Shown here: one piece after another, positions 45,501 to 55,810 of the stretch
Layout: every line of letters begins with the position of its first letter
Numbering within the stretch: position 1 is the first letter of the stretch
DNA from: Ophioderma brevispina
Lineage: Eukaryota > Echinodermata > Ophiuroidea > Amphilepidida > Ophiodermatidae
Assembly: GCA_023653785.1 (NCBI GenBank)
Contig: JAMKCH010001721.1
Location: forward strand, 62,001-126,000
DNA length: 64,000 bases
Direction of reading: 5' to 3'
Made by a program: the position numbers and the translations under genes
Notes under the pieces: generated by a model
The model's database searches: none
What the model saw: the letters and a program-made list of their open reading frames with translations, nothing else
What the model was told of the DNA's origin: nothing

Positions 45501-47902
45501 GAACCAACACCCATAACTTAATCATATTAATATTGGACCTCTTTTCTATTCAATTAAAAGTGTGTTCGGCACCGGTTCACCTGCATTTCATATAGGTGAA
45601 TGATTTTCGATTTCTGCTATGAAAGCAATATAATTGCATAGAAATGGGGTTACGCGGCAAGTTACGGTTTTGGTTCTGCACAAAGCTGTTAGGTCACAGT
45701 TTGCCAAACAATTTGTTTTTCTCATGAGCTTTGTTCACCTTCGTTTCCCTTTCGAATAAAGGATGAAATATAGGGTCAAAGAAAATTGAACACACAATAG
45801 AACCTCTAACTTTATTTATTCGTGAAAGAGGACGGAAAATTTGTGTTCCACGTCATGAAAAATAGCTTAATCTAAATCGGGGTGATGGTATAGCACCTGC
45901 AATCTTTCCAGTTCCATGGATAATAACAATGGCTCTGCAGTTCCAGATGAAAAAGGAATCTGTGAAGTGTTTGGTCTTCTACATACCGAGCGGATCTATC
46001 AATAGCCCCCATTATTTGCTGGAGTCAATGAATCATGGTGTACATCCCGTAGTCACTGATATTCAGTGCATAAATTGAGATGACATTTAATTCAATTTCT
46101 CGAAAATGTGCACATACTAGAAGTGAGAACACACGTAGAACTGATTTCTATAATTTTAGGAAAATTATTCGGAAGATTTATGTACTTCCCAGGGGTGCGC
46201 CACCTTGGTCTTTTTCCGAGCATCTTTTTCGCTTTGGCCTCATGGCCTAATTTAAAAAGGTATATCTAGAGCAGTTATTTTCAAGTAGGCTTAAAATGGT
46301 TCACGGTCACTGCGGGGTTTAAAAAAAATAACGCACAGATTTATCTCAAAATGAGCTCAAATTCTTCATGCTTATAAATAGTAATGTAAAATACAGTAAT
46401 GTTCTTTGTTTGACATTGGGGATATAATTAATGGAAAAAATAGTGTTAAGGCCCACAGGGTATATGGGGGATCAGCACTCTGGTCTCTGCTGATTACCAT
46501 AAAGTAAATGCATACTTCCTATTGTAACATTCCAATACAAACAATTTGAAACCAATCGGATCAATATAAATGTTTACGCACCCCCCCCTCCCCTGATGAC
46601 CATGAACAGTTTTAGCCTGTCGTGCAAACACAAAAGGTTGTAGAGATAAACTATACCGTATTTAAATCCCTAAAACCAGGTGAACATGTCTATACACCTT
46701 TTAACGCCGTGTGAAACATTTACAAAATTTACCCCTGTTAATTTGCCCCTTCCCTATCTCAAAATGCTCAAGGATGACGAAATTGCATCATCAAGATCTG
46801 GAATCAGCAGGTCAATGTTGCCCAGAAAGCAACAAAACATTCTGCGCAGACTTTTTTGTAACGTCATATGGGCCCGCCGCAGGACTAAGCCATATCAAAA
46901 CCTTTCGTGGAGACTCTTATGCAAGGTCATATTGAAGGTCATATTTGTCTACATCTTGACGACAGGACGTTTTTATATACATATATTAATCCTGCATACC
47001 CGCTGAACATACGCACACAACTTAGACATTGTACGTGTTACATATTACAGGATAGAATGTGGAGAAAGAACAGGAACACTAATGGAGGTGGCTGCGTCGG
47101 AGTAGATCTAAACAGGAACTGGGCCAAAGGATTTGGAGGTAATGCGCCGCGTCTCTCTCTCTCTCTCGCTCTCTTTCCGTTTGTTTTCTTTGTCAGTTTG
47201 TTTGCCAAGCATTATCTGTCTTGTTCTCCCTTTTCCAACATTTAAAAGGGCATTTCGTGATCCAAAGCCTCGTCTCCCCGACTTACCTGAAAAAAGTTGA
47301 GATTTTTATATCATCTGAATAGTGGGCTTAAGTATAGGATGTGTGTCTAATCTTACGTACAAATTCCATCTACTCTGCATTTTCTGTTCTACGGACAGAC
47401 AGAAAATACAACACGTCATTGTGATGTCATATCCAGCATGTTGGTATTAATTCTGGTAACGACGGAAAGAGAAAGAGGAGAGTTAAAGCTATCTATAGGT
47501 ACCAAACCAAAGTATATGGGCATTACACATGGTCAGTGAGAATGAATGAATGCAAAACATCAACTGACAATTTCATTATTTTTTTTGGCGCAAGCAAGTC
47601 GGGTTAAAGTAGGTTGGTGATTTAAAAAAAAAAAGTGGTAACGAGAAACACCCTCTTGGGTAGAAGAGGTTTAACACAAGTTCATTTTTCAACCTGCAGG
47701 CAGTGGGTCTAGTGGTAGCAAGTGCTCAGAGACATACCGCGGCCCAAGTGCTATCAGTGAACCAGAGAGCCAGGCGCTGGATAACCTGTTGAAAAGTCTT
47801 GGAAGTCGTTTGAAGGGCTATATTGACTTCCACGCTTATAGCCAGATGTGGATGACCCCTTGGGGATACACTTACAGTTACCCCCCTGATTATGATGCAC
47901 AG
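39450..47902 (+). CDS. M14 metallocarboxypeptidase gene (catalytic exons, incomplete)
   Basis: Four + strand exons (39450-39545, 43538-43632, 47051-47138, 47700-47902) encode much of the N-terminal half of an M14A zinc carboxypeptidase, the trypsin-activated digestive type that removes C-terminal residues. Visible are a [10 protein letters not shown] helix, the [11 protein letters not shown] strand, MWRKNR (Arg127 of bovine CPA numbering), [11 protein letters not shown] (Asn144/Arg145, substrate carboxylate binding), paired cysteines in GGGC and SKCSETY, and IDFHAYSQ (zinc ligand His196). Not found are the HxxE exon with zinc ligands His69 and Glu72, and exons with Tyr248 and Glu270. A likely 5' end is at 37763-37890. 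A duplicate of the last two exons follows at 50571 and 51175. CPA versus CPB specificity cannot be judged. Confidence 0.85.
39780..39850 (+). repeat. AT / ATT microsatellites
   Basis: TATATATATATATCTATC is followed by a run of ATT units at 39818-39845. Confidence 0.9.
39950..40141 (+). repeat. G run and CA microsatellites
   Basis: A G-rich run (39959-39976) is followed at 40089-40141 by several ACACAC tracts interrupted by CC and TA. The open frames 39865-40240 arise from them. Confidence 0.9.
40142..40845. other. Intron DNA, no exon seen
   Basis: The missing HxxE exon of the carboxypeptidase should lie between 39546 and 43537, but no zinc-ligand motif was found on reading. A weak copy of the AACCGCATGAAAATCTGATTT family word lies near 40570. 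Confidence 0.45.
40846..42620. repeat. Repeat region bounded by GCAAC-NN-GTTGC dyads
   Basis: A hairpin at 40885-40965 pairs CAATCAGAAAAG..TAAAAAA with TTTTTTACCTTTTCTGATTG and contains GCAACGCGTTGC (40934-40945). Further dyads GCAACTCGTTGC (42450-42461), GCAACGCGTTGT (42475-42486), GCAACTGGTTGC (42505-42516) and GCAACGCGTTGT (42544-42555) cluster at the other side. Between them 41250-42390 holds degenerate repeats with GATGCCATCTT-like words. It may be one large element bounded by dyad-rich ends, but ends are not established. Confidence 0.5.
42750..43132. mobile_element. TIR element with poly-C/poly-G (383 bp)
   Basis: The left AACACTTAGTGACAAGGGG and right ACCCCTTGGTCACTTAAGTT ends are inverted repeats. 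G and C runs sit just inside, including an uninterrupted C run at about 42939-42963. The layout resembles the element at 24546-25338. Confidence 0.5.
43538..43632 (+). CDS. Carboxypeptidase exon: LDIFIIPI strand
   Basis: Acceptor TGAATCAG, donor GTAAGG, open over 95 bases. It reads [20 protein letters not shown], then [11 protein letters not shown]. It matches the family segment L-x-xLDIxIxPVxNPDGYxYT. The expected N-x-DGY is replaced by SERIGY. The bases TCTGAACGCATTGGC would give N-x-D-like codons if one base were extra before GAAC and one missing after GC, so two compensating indels are a plausible explanation. It enters in phase 1, as the next exon's neighbours require. Confidence 0.82.
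43665..44033. mobile_element. MITE family B, copy 2
   Basis: AATGTCGTCATGGGCGGGAA at the left pairs with TTTTTCCCGCCCAGCGGACG at the right. Both arms continue with ACCTC.. and GCATTTGACC. It begins 33 bases after the donor of the carboxypeptidase exon ending at 43632. Copy 1 is at 17707-18022. Confidence 0.75.
44034..44809. other. Intron DNA, no exon seen
   Basis: No exon was recognised. The part from 44640 has words (CTGCTGATTACAAATC, CATTTTGAGAT) resembling the outer arm of the foldback element that follows, so that arm may extend further left as an imperfect internal repeat. Confidence 0.4.
44810..46830. mobile_element. Nested palindromic foldback element (about 2 kb)
   Basis: Outer arms at 44810-44980 and 46662-46830 are inverted copies: TTCTAGGTAACATTGATCTG to AGGGATTTAG against CTAAAACC to CCCAGAAAGC. 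Inside lies a second palindrome, 45007-46211, with arms of about 550 bases around a loop of about 70-80. It starts ACAAAGGTGACGCACCCCTT and ends AGGGGTGCGCCACCTTGGTC. Arms carry several one- to few-base differences. No transposase frame was found; the 108- and 74-codon frames at 46680-47006 lie in the outer right arm. It is in the carboxypeptidase intron. A diverged relative is at 48350-49930. Confidence 0.78.
47051..47138 (+). CDS. Carboxypeptidase exon: substrate-binding NRNW
   Basis: Acceptor ATATTACAG, donor GTAATG. Fully open over 88 bases, it reads [20 protein letters not shown], then NRNWAKGFG. Family knowledge assigns the Arg in WRK-x-R (Arg127) and the NR of NRNW (Asn144/Arg145) to binding of substrate carbonyl and C-terminal carboxylate. 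The Cys pairs with the Cys in the next exon. It leaves in phase 1. Confidence 0.95.
47700..47902 (+). CDS. Carboxypeptidase exon: zinc ligand His (FHAYSQ)
   Basis: Acceptor AACCTGCAG, donor GTATGT. Fully open over 203 bases, it includes [40 protein letters not shown] and [11 protein letters not shown]. His in the DFHAYSQ strand corresponds to zinc ligand His196 of CPA. The SETYRGP-x-AxSEPE region is typical of digestive M14A enzymes. It leaves in phase 0. No later exon was found downstream. Confidence 0.95.
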
Positions 47903-48349
47903 GTATGTTTGAGAACCAACTTTTGAATGTTCATAGACGTCTTGGCTTTTAGATCAACGCAGCTCAGTAAATCAATTTAAAGCTGGGCAAGCGACAAACA
48001 TACTGTAAATTACAGCAGAGTGGATGTTGTGAAAATCCATCTCAGGGTGAACATACCCGAATCATCCAGCGTTATATAGAAATGATTTCTATCATTTTCA
48101 CCCCAAAGACAACATCAGCTGCTAGACGCATAATAAACGTGCTTTCTCGCCACGAGAAAGGTCATAGATAGCCAAGATAGGTCATTTAATACTTACGGTT
48201 ATTCATATGTTAGATTAACGTGTGTGAATGTACGAGAGGGCTTATTATACTATCGATCACTATTGGCCAGAATCGATTTTAGACTGTGGACGTTCATCAA
48301 ATAACCAACTCTATAACAAATGGAATAAAATGGATAAAACGTCACCTCA

Positions 48350-49930
48350 ATTTCTTTTTCCCCAATATCAGTGACAATGGATACACCTAGACCTAGACAG
48401 CAAACCATAGACTGTCCCACAGTCTCGGCTCTGTCTTCGGATTCAGGACACAGTAGGTTACAATTAACATAAAATCAACTTATTTATTTATTTATTTGGC
48501 ATTGCACTCAAAACGATGCATCCAATGTATATCAAAACAAATAATAAATAAAAAAATCAGGTTTGGGCCCTTACTGCAACCTTGGGCATCGGTCATTTTA
48601 ATACTGCGCTGCCACCTTTTTGACTCAATGGCCTCACATACGCCCTTCATACGAACAGACTTGTCCACTGATTACAAAATTCCAGGCGGTGGCGGCCAAG
48701 CTTATTCATAGCGCGCAAAACTGCCGAACGAATCATTGGACGGCCTGAAAGTGACTGAATTTGAAGTACACGTACGCGTTTATAAATAGCTTCAGTGAGT
48801 GGCGAGGTGGGATTCCTGTAGGGAGCCGCAACGATCTAAATTGCCTGCTTAGTCGGTGGTGAATTGTCCTGCAAAACTATCATCAAATCGTTTTTAAAGA
48901 CGGACATGAGAGGATGTACATGCAGGTCAACGAATTATATTCCGGTGGTGCATAGGCTAACCTGGTACCGGGCCTGGTCCATGGTCCGCAGCTTTAAATA
49001 GCGGCGGAACTGCGATTGAACATGGAGGTCAAACAAGCCTCGTTTCAAAAATGGACCCGTTTGTAAACCCCGGTTTAATTCATACAAACAAAACTTACAC
49101 GGAGTGATTCTTCAACTCCAACGGATTTTGCGTGGAAAAATATTGGTAATAAAACATAATTTCGACTTAAAATATTTGTCAAGTTTTCGTGATTACGTGC
49201 TAAACCTAGGGGAACGGCAAAAACGACGCATCTTGACGGCCCCCCTGCAAAATTCACAATACCACTAGCTTTGTCCCTTTACAGTCGTTATACCACAGAC
49301 CCTGGGAGGTCTAGCAACAGTCCGACCAGTATGCGGAGGGGAAAACACTCCAGTGGTATCACCTGAACAATTCAGGTTGAGTGATTTGGTCAGGACGCAA
49401 CACACAAAATACACGTCCTCGTCCAAAACTAAAAAAAAGTTGACCTCTTTTTTTATTGTAAATTGAATAGAAACGGAGTTAAACAATAAGTTACGGATTC
49501 TGGTCCTACACAAAGTTTTAGTCAAAGCTTGCCCAGGAACGTTTCTTTCATGATTTTTGTTCGTATTTCTTCCTTTTCGAATCTGATGAAAATGCGGTCA
49601 AATTCAATATAACGCACACTATAGAAGATCAAGATATATTCAGTTGTGATTGAGGATATTTATTTTGTACTTATTCATAGAAACATACTCAATTATAATC
49701 AATTCATAACACCTGAAATCTTTTCAACTGCGTGGCAATATAACAATGGTCAGCACTCCAACATGAAACGGATAGGACGTGTTTTTCTCCGCCACTTACA
49801 AGGCCGATTGTTGAATATCTTTAGCTGAATATCGAGCTCAATGGTTCGCTGAAGTCTATGTGTATCCATTAGTAACTGATATTGGGGCAAACAAATTTAG
49901 GTGATATTTTATTTATTTTCAAGAAAATGT
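48350..49930. mobile_element. Diverged foldback relative with interior insertion
   Basis: The left piece near 48355 (CCCCAATATCAGTGAC..GGATACAC) and the right piece at 49440-49910 correspond to left- and right-arm sequence of the 45007-46211 palindrome. Shared right-arm words include AAGTTACGG, GGTCCTACACAAAG/GGTTCTGCACAAAG, CTTTTCGAAT and ACTGATATT. Between them about 800 bases appear unrelated to the palindrome. Confidence 0.5.
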
Positions 49931-50070
49931 ACCAGTTTCTATGCGAGAACAAACGATTTTAATAATTTATTATTTATTATAAATTTATTATTTATTATAA
50001 ATTTTCAAGAAAATGTACCAGTTTCTTTGCGGGAACAAACGATTTTAATAATTTATTATTTATTATTAAC
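49917..50070 (+). repeat. Two direct copies of a 75-85 bp unit
   Basis: TTTTCAAGAAAATGTACCAG followed by TTTCTATGCGAGAACAAACG and an ATTTATTATTTATTATAAAT stretch occurs at 49916-50000, and again at 50000-50070 with small changes. Confidence 0.75.
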
Positions 50071-50072
50071 AC

Positions 50073-50470
50073 AGTCCTCTGTGGCCCAGTGGTATTCTCA
50101 CGCCTAGAAAGCGAGAGGTTCCGGGTTCGAGACCGTGTATTCTTCGTCTTTATTTAGTTCTGTGCTCGCCAGTTTCTCCGAGCTTCTATATAATATTTAC
50201 CAATTTACTTTCTCGGGTTGTATCATTTACTTGATCCTCGCGTGCATTGAATTGAGTTTCGCCTCGTCATAGATTCTGCTAGAATCATGCATATAAGGCC
50301 CTCCCATTCTATAATACAAAAAATATAATTACGGCCGCTTGAACTCTGAAATAAAGACTGAAATACATTAGTGCTCGTTGACTGGTATCCACATTAACAC
50401 ACAGTCCTCTGTGGCCCAGTGGTATTTCGCACGCCTAGAAAGCGAGAGGCTCCGGGTTCGAGACCGTGTA
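50073..50470 (+). mobile_element. Pair of tRNA-derived SINE heads about 330 bp apart
   Basis: Two copies start ACAGTCCTCTGTGGCCCAGT at 50071 and 50401. Each has a perfect A box TGGCCCAGTGG (50082-50092; 50412-50422) and B box GGTTCGAGACC (50124-50134; 50455-50465). The anticodon-loop region CTAGAAA would read AGA, but the T stem does not pair properly, so these are SINE or tRNA pseudogenes. Copies recur in unit 2 at about 53450 and 53774. The junction of the 3.5-kb duplication falls right after the second head. Confidence 0.7.
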
Positions 50471-50570
50471 TTTTGTCTACATCTGACTACGGGCCGTTTT
50501 TTCCAATATATTATTCCGAATACCCGTGAACTACAACAAACTTAGACATGGTACCGTAGTAATATTACAG

Positions 50571-50650
50571 GATAGAATGAGGAAGACAGGAACATAATGG
50601 AGGTGGCTGCGTCGGGTAGATTAAACCAGGGAACGGCAAAGGATTTGGAG
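50571..50650 (+). pseudogene. Duplicated carboxypeptidase exon (NRNW), frameshifted
   Basis: Counterpart of 47051-47138, shortened to 80 bases by several one- and two-base losses and gains. The acceptor AATATTACAG is intact, but the donor has lost one G (GGAGTAATG). The reading frame is broken several times. Confidence 0.85.
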
Positions 50651-51174
50651 TAATGCGCCCGCGTCTCTCTCTCTCTCTCTTGAGTTTGTTTTCTTTGTTA
50701 GTTGTTTGCCAAGCATTCCTGTCGGTTCTCATTTTCACATTTAAAAGGGGCAATTTCAGTCAAAGCCTCGTCTACCCGACTACCTCTAAAACGTTGAGGA
50801 TTTTATAGCATCTGAATAGTGGGCAAGATAGGAGGTGTGGTCAATCTTAGTACAAATTCCAATACTCTGCATTTGTGTTCTACGGAAGACCAGAAGAAAA
50901 TACAAACAGTTCATTGTGATGTCAATCCCAGCATGTTGGTATACTCTTGGGTAACGACGGAAAGGAAAAGAGGAGAGGTAAAGCCATCTATGTACCAAAC
51001 CAAAGATATGGCAGTACACAGGTCAGTGAGAATGAATGAAGCAAAACATCAAGACAAATTTCATTAATAATTAATAAAATAAGAAAACATTAAAAATATT
51101 TGATTTAAAAAAAGTGGTAACGAGGAAACACCCTCTGGGTAGAAAGGTTAACACAAGTTCATTTTCAAACGCAG

Positions 51175-51368
51175 GCAGTGGGTTAGTGGTAGAAGTGCTA
51201 GAGACATACGCGGCCCAAGTGCTATCAGTGAACCAGAGAGCCAGGCGCCTGGATAACTGTTGAAAAAGTCTTCGGAAGTCGTTGGAAGGGTATATATTGA
51301 CTCCACGTTTATAGCCAGCGGGATGACCCACTGGGGATACACTTACAGTACACCTGGTTATGATGCAG
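51175..51368 (+). pseudogene. Duplicated carboxypeptidase exon (His ligand), frameshifted
   Basis: Counterpart of 47700-47902 with many indels. AGTGCTATCAGTGAACCAGA and the GGGGATACACTTACAG region remain recognisable, but CACGCTTATAGCCAGATG is damaged. The minus-strand open frames here are shadows. Confidence 0.85.
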
Positions 51369-54008
51369 GGTCGGTTTGAGAACAAATTTGAATGGTCTAT
51401 AGATTTCGTCTGCTTTTTAGATCCAACGCAGCGAGTCAGTAAATATCAATTAAAGCTGGCAAGCGACAAACATACTGTAAATACAGCAGAGTGGATGTTG
51501 TGAAAATTCATCGGGTGTGAAACTACCCGAATCATTCCAGCGTATATAGAATGATTTACATCATTTTTCCACCACAAAGGAAAATTCAGTGCTAGAAGCA
51601 TAATAAACGTGTTCTAGCCACGAGAAGGTCCTAGATGCAAGATAGGTCATTAATACTCCAGTATTCATAGTTAGATAACGTGTGTGAAGTAACGAGAGGG
51701 CCAATATTATACGATCGTCACTATTGGCCAGCAATGATTTTAGATGTGGGACGTCATCAAATAACCCAACTATAGACAAATGGAATATAAAATGGATAAA
51801 AGTCACCTCAATTCTTTTCCCAAATATCAGTGAAACGGGATACACATAGACCAGGACAGCAACCATAGACTGTCCCACAGTATGGCTTGTCTTCGGATTT
51901 CAGGACACAGTAGGTTCAATTAACCTAAAATCAAAGTATTATTTATGTATGGGAATGCACTCACAAAAACTGAGCATCAATGTATAGACTAAAAACAAAT
52001 AAATAAACTAAAAAATCATGCTGGGCCCGAACTGCACCCGGGAATCGGTCTTTAAACGTCGCTGCCACCTTTTTGGTCCAATGGCCGCCAACGCCCATCA
52101 GCCGAACAGACTGTCAACTGATTAAAAAATTCAGCGGGTATGGAGGCCAAGCTTCAGTCCGCCAACTGCCGAAAACGAATATTGGACGAGCGGACAGTGA
52201 ATTGAATGTGAAGTCACTGTAAGCGTTTATAAAAGATCAGTGAGTGGCGAAGTGGGAATTCTGATGGAGCCGGTCGATCTAAATTGCCCTGCTTTAGTCG
52301 GTGGTGCATAATTTGTGCTGCAAAACTATCATCAAAAGTCGTTAAAGACCGGAATGACGAGGATTGCTAAATGCGGTCAACGAATCATATTCCACGGTGG
52401 CAAGGCTACCTGGTACCGGGCTCGCGGGTAACATGGTACGCGCAAATAGCGGTGACCGCGATTGAAAAGGAGGTCAAACAAGCCCCGTTTCAAAAGGGAT
52501 CCGTTGACCGTCATTCATACAAAAAATACTAAACTGGGAGTAGATCTTCAATCCAACGGATTGAGTGTGAAACATATTGGAACAAACTAGTTCGACTTAA
52601 AATTTGTCCAGTTTTCGTGAGTGAGTTGCTAAACCCTGGGGACGGCAAAAAAAACGACGCTATCTGGCCGGGCCACACTGCAAATTCACAATACCACTAG
52701 CCTTTAGTCTCTTTACCCAGTCGTTATACCACACCATGGGAGGTAGAACCGTCGCCCAGTAGCGGAGGAGAAAACACTCCAGGTGTTATCACCTGTGAAC
52801 AATTCAGGTTGAGTGATTTGGTCAGGACGCAACAACACAACAAAATACCACGTTCCTCGTCAAAAATAAAAAAAAGTTGACCTTTTTTTATTTGTAAATT
52901 GATAGAAAGGAGTTAAACAATAAGTTACGGATCTGGTCTACACAAAGTTTTAGTCAAAGCTTGCCCAGCAGTTCGTTCAGATTTTGTTAGATTTTCCTTT
53001 TGAGCGATGAAAATGCGGTTTCAAATCAATATAAACACATAGGAAAAATAGTCAGTTGGATTGAGGATAAGGATTTGTACTATTCATAGAAACATACTCC
53101 TTACAATCAATTCATAACACTGAAAATCTTTTCACTGCGGGGCAATTACAATGGTCAGCATCCAAGATGTGAAACGGATGGACGTGTTCTCGCCACTCCC
53201 AAGGCCGATTGTGAAATATCTTAGCTGAATACGAGCTCAATGTTCGCTGAAAGTCACGTGTATCCATAGTAAGATATTGGGGGCAAACACATGTAGGTGA
53301 TATTTATTATTTTCTCAAGAAAGTACCAGTTTCTATGCGGGAACAAACATTTTAATTTTATTATTATTATAAATTATATTTATATAAATTTCAAGAAAGT
53401 ACAAGTCTTTGCGGAAACAAACGTTTTAATAATTATTATTTATTATTAACACCGTCCTATGTGGCAGTGGGATTTCCTCACGCTAGAAAGAAAGCGAGCG
53501 GTTCCGGGTTCGAGACGTTATTCTTGTCTTTATTAGTTCTGTGCTCGCAGTTTATCCGAGCTTCTAATAATACAATTTACTTTCTCGGGTTGTATCATTA
53601 ACGATCCCGCGTGACATTTGAAGAGTTTAGCGGTAGTCATAGATTCTGCAGAAAATGCATATAAGGCCCTACAATGCTATAATACAAAAATAGAAATTAC
53701 GGCCGCTTGAAAACTCTGAATAACAGACTGAAAAAAAAAATTACCTAGTAGCGCGTGACTGGACCAATCTTAACACACAGTCCTCTGGTGCCCAGTGGAT
53801 TTCGCAAGCTAGCAGCGAGAGGCCGGGTCGAGACCGTTAGTTCGTCTTAGTCTAGTTTCTGTGCTCGCCAGTTCTCCGAGTTCATATAAATTACCAATTA
53901 CTTTCACTCGGTGTCATTACTTGATCCTCGCCGGCATTATGAGTTTCGCCTGTCATAGATTCTTGGAGACTTGCATATACGGCCCTCCCATTCTATAAAC
54001 AAAAAATG

Positions 54009-55239
54009 TAGTCTTAATTTACATCGGGGTGTGCTCAAGCGTTCTGATATATATACACAAAAACAGCATAAGAGAACAAGCCCCATAGTCTATTTTGTTA
54101 TTACAAGTCATCTCAAGTTGTGTGAGTTTCATGACCCATCTGAAAAACTTTTTTTCTGACACAACTATGAAATCGGAAACCTTAACGAACTGAATTACAT
54201 TGAAGTCACAATTTGTTGGCATTGAGGTCACCCAAAACATGCGCACTACCAGGACCATGGTATCCAAGAGTTGCATGAAATTGAGCAAAATGTGAAACAC
54301 CAAGCATTTGAGAAATCGGAAATATAAGACCGCCAGAACCCTGACCACAATTGAGGGTGAGTGTATTTTTTTAAGGATATGCAGGGGCTGTCGATGAGGG
54401 TCAGCGATTTGATTATATTTATGAGGGGGTAGGGTTAGTACCAGTTTACAAAGCACAAACTAAAAAATTCACGGCCCCCCCCTTCACTGTGAAATGAACC
54501 CCTCTAAATAGCAATTCGCTAAAAAATGCAGAAAAAAGCATTATTTACCAAATGCTAAAGCCGCATGTACCGATAAGCAATATTTTTAAAATAACATGTT
54601 TTTTAGGCATTAAAGTAACAACATCTTGTTGCTTCAAGATATACTAGCTTTGAAAGCTGGTTGGAAAAGAAATTTGATTGCTTCAATTGACATATTTCGG
54701 GTTTGCAAAATGAAAAAAATAGACAATTTTCCCCAATTTTTGCATGTGAATTCTTCCATAATCAAGAAAATGTAGGTCCATGATTATTACAAATATTTAC
54801 ATCCATAAGGTATTCCAAAATGTCTTCAAAGTTGTGGTTTTTTTTTTTTTACCTGTTCCTTTAGGGTGTGTCTTAAAAAGACATTTAATAGTATGTATAT
54901 ATGTAAATTATATTATTGCTGCCTGGTAAACCAGAACTGAACAACAATATAAATCATATGGAGATTTTTGGAAATTGTTTGTCATTACATGTTGCATAAA
55001 GGATTAGCAGCAGGTGGTGATTTTTGGTATGTATGTCTATTTTAGGGTAAGTAACCCAATTTATTGCACAAAATTGGCATGGTAAAATTCACACCTATGC
55101 TTTATTTGTGCCCGATTCAACATTCTACAACGGCAGTGACTGACCCCCCCCCTCCTATCCGCCTATCTCTTGTAGACGTGTTTAGTGTTGGGTGAATTAA
55201 ATAACTAACAAAAAAATAAATTCAATAAAACTTCAAAAT
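54009..55239. other. Non-coding stretch, no feature seen
   Basis: AT-rich DNA. The 145-codon minus-strand frame at 54019-54456 has no recognised domain or splice context and is treated as uncertain. No carboxypeptidase C-terminal exon (Tyr248/Glu270 region) was found here. Confidence 0.4.
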
Positions 55240-55810
55240 ATTCTAAATGTGACGTCGAGCTCTTTGATGTGAAATGTGATCTTTATGTGGTCATCCCCTT
55301 AAATGTATTTGCCAAACCAATGATCATATTCCAATTAGAATTGATGAGTGTTTGCGTTAATAAATTATAAATAATAAACGGAACAATAATAACAACCGAA
55401 CTAAGAATTATTTTGTGATTGTCAGAGCCAGTGGGCATAACCAGTGGGGGCGGGAAGCTCCCCCACGTAAAAATTGGGAAAGAAAGGTGAAAAGGGGGTT
55501 GGGAATGAAGAAAAGGGGGGAGAAAAAAAATGGGGAGGAAGAGGAGGAAGTGGAGGAAGAGGAAAGGAAGTAGATAGAAACTGAAGAGTAAGAAATTGAA
55601 AGGGGAATGGAGAATAGGAAAATATAAGAAAAAGTGGGAAAGAGGAAACAAAAGGGTTCTGGAGGGGGAGGGGAAACCCCCTTGTGTGCGCCTATCTTCC
55701 AAAGCCAGAGAATCAGGGTATAAATGGCGATACAATTTTCTATATCTTCAACATTATCTACAGTCACTGGGAACACCCCCCCACATCACCCTGCTCTCCA
55801 CCTATCTCCA
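55240..55810. repeat. Purine-rich repeat, copy 1
   Basis: TTCAAAATATTCTAAATGTGA leads to GGGGGCGGGAAGCTCCCCC and then a GA-rich tract (GGGAAAGAAAGG, GAGGAAGAGGAGGAAG) to about 55680. The 56165-56475 segment has the same order. The Phe/Leu/Ser-rich minus-strand frames are artefacts. Confidence 0.6.

Larger units (their letters stand above)
46941..50475 (+). repeat. 3.5-kb direct duplication, unit 1 (clean copy)
   Basis: Unit 1 starts at GTCTACATCTTGACGACAGG and contains two intact carboxypeptidase exons, the diverged foldback relative and two SINE-like heads. The same content begins again at 50476 (GTCTACATCTGACTACGGG) in the same order and orientation. Unit 1 has intact splice sites and open exons, whereas unit 2 has frequent small indels. 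Confidence 0.85.
50476..54008 (+). repeat. 3.5-kb direct duplication, unit 2 (indel-riddled copy)
   Basis: This repeats unit 1 (46941-50475) in full and continues past the second SINE head into flanking sequence missing from the end of unit 1. Differences are mostly one-base insertions and deletions every ten to twenty bases, often in homopolymers. They destroy splice sites and frames evenly, in exons and introns alike. This looks like raw long-read sequence or an unmerged haplotype joined end to end, not a functional gene copy. Confidence 0.82.

Noticed and set aside
46680..47245. Open frames of 74-112 codons upstream of and across the carboxypeptidase exon
   Set aside because: They start in the arm of a foldback element, and the last one reaches the exon at 47051 only by reading through intron sequence. 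Only 47051-47138, bounded by splice sites, is supported.
50071..50140. Functional tRNA gene with anticodon AGA
   Set aside because: A and B boxes are good but the T stem and acceptor stem do not pair, a tRNA-Ser would need a long variable arm, and the unit is duplicated. It is a SINE head.
50571..51368. A second, tandem carboxypeptidase gene
   Set aside because: Both exon copies are frameshifted and a donor is broken, with indels equally dense in introns. This points to an assembly artefact.
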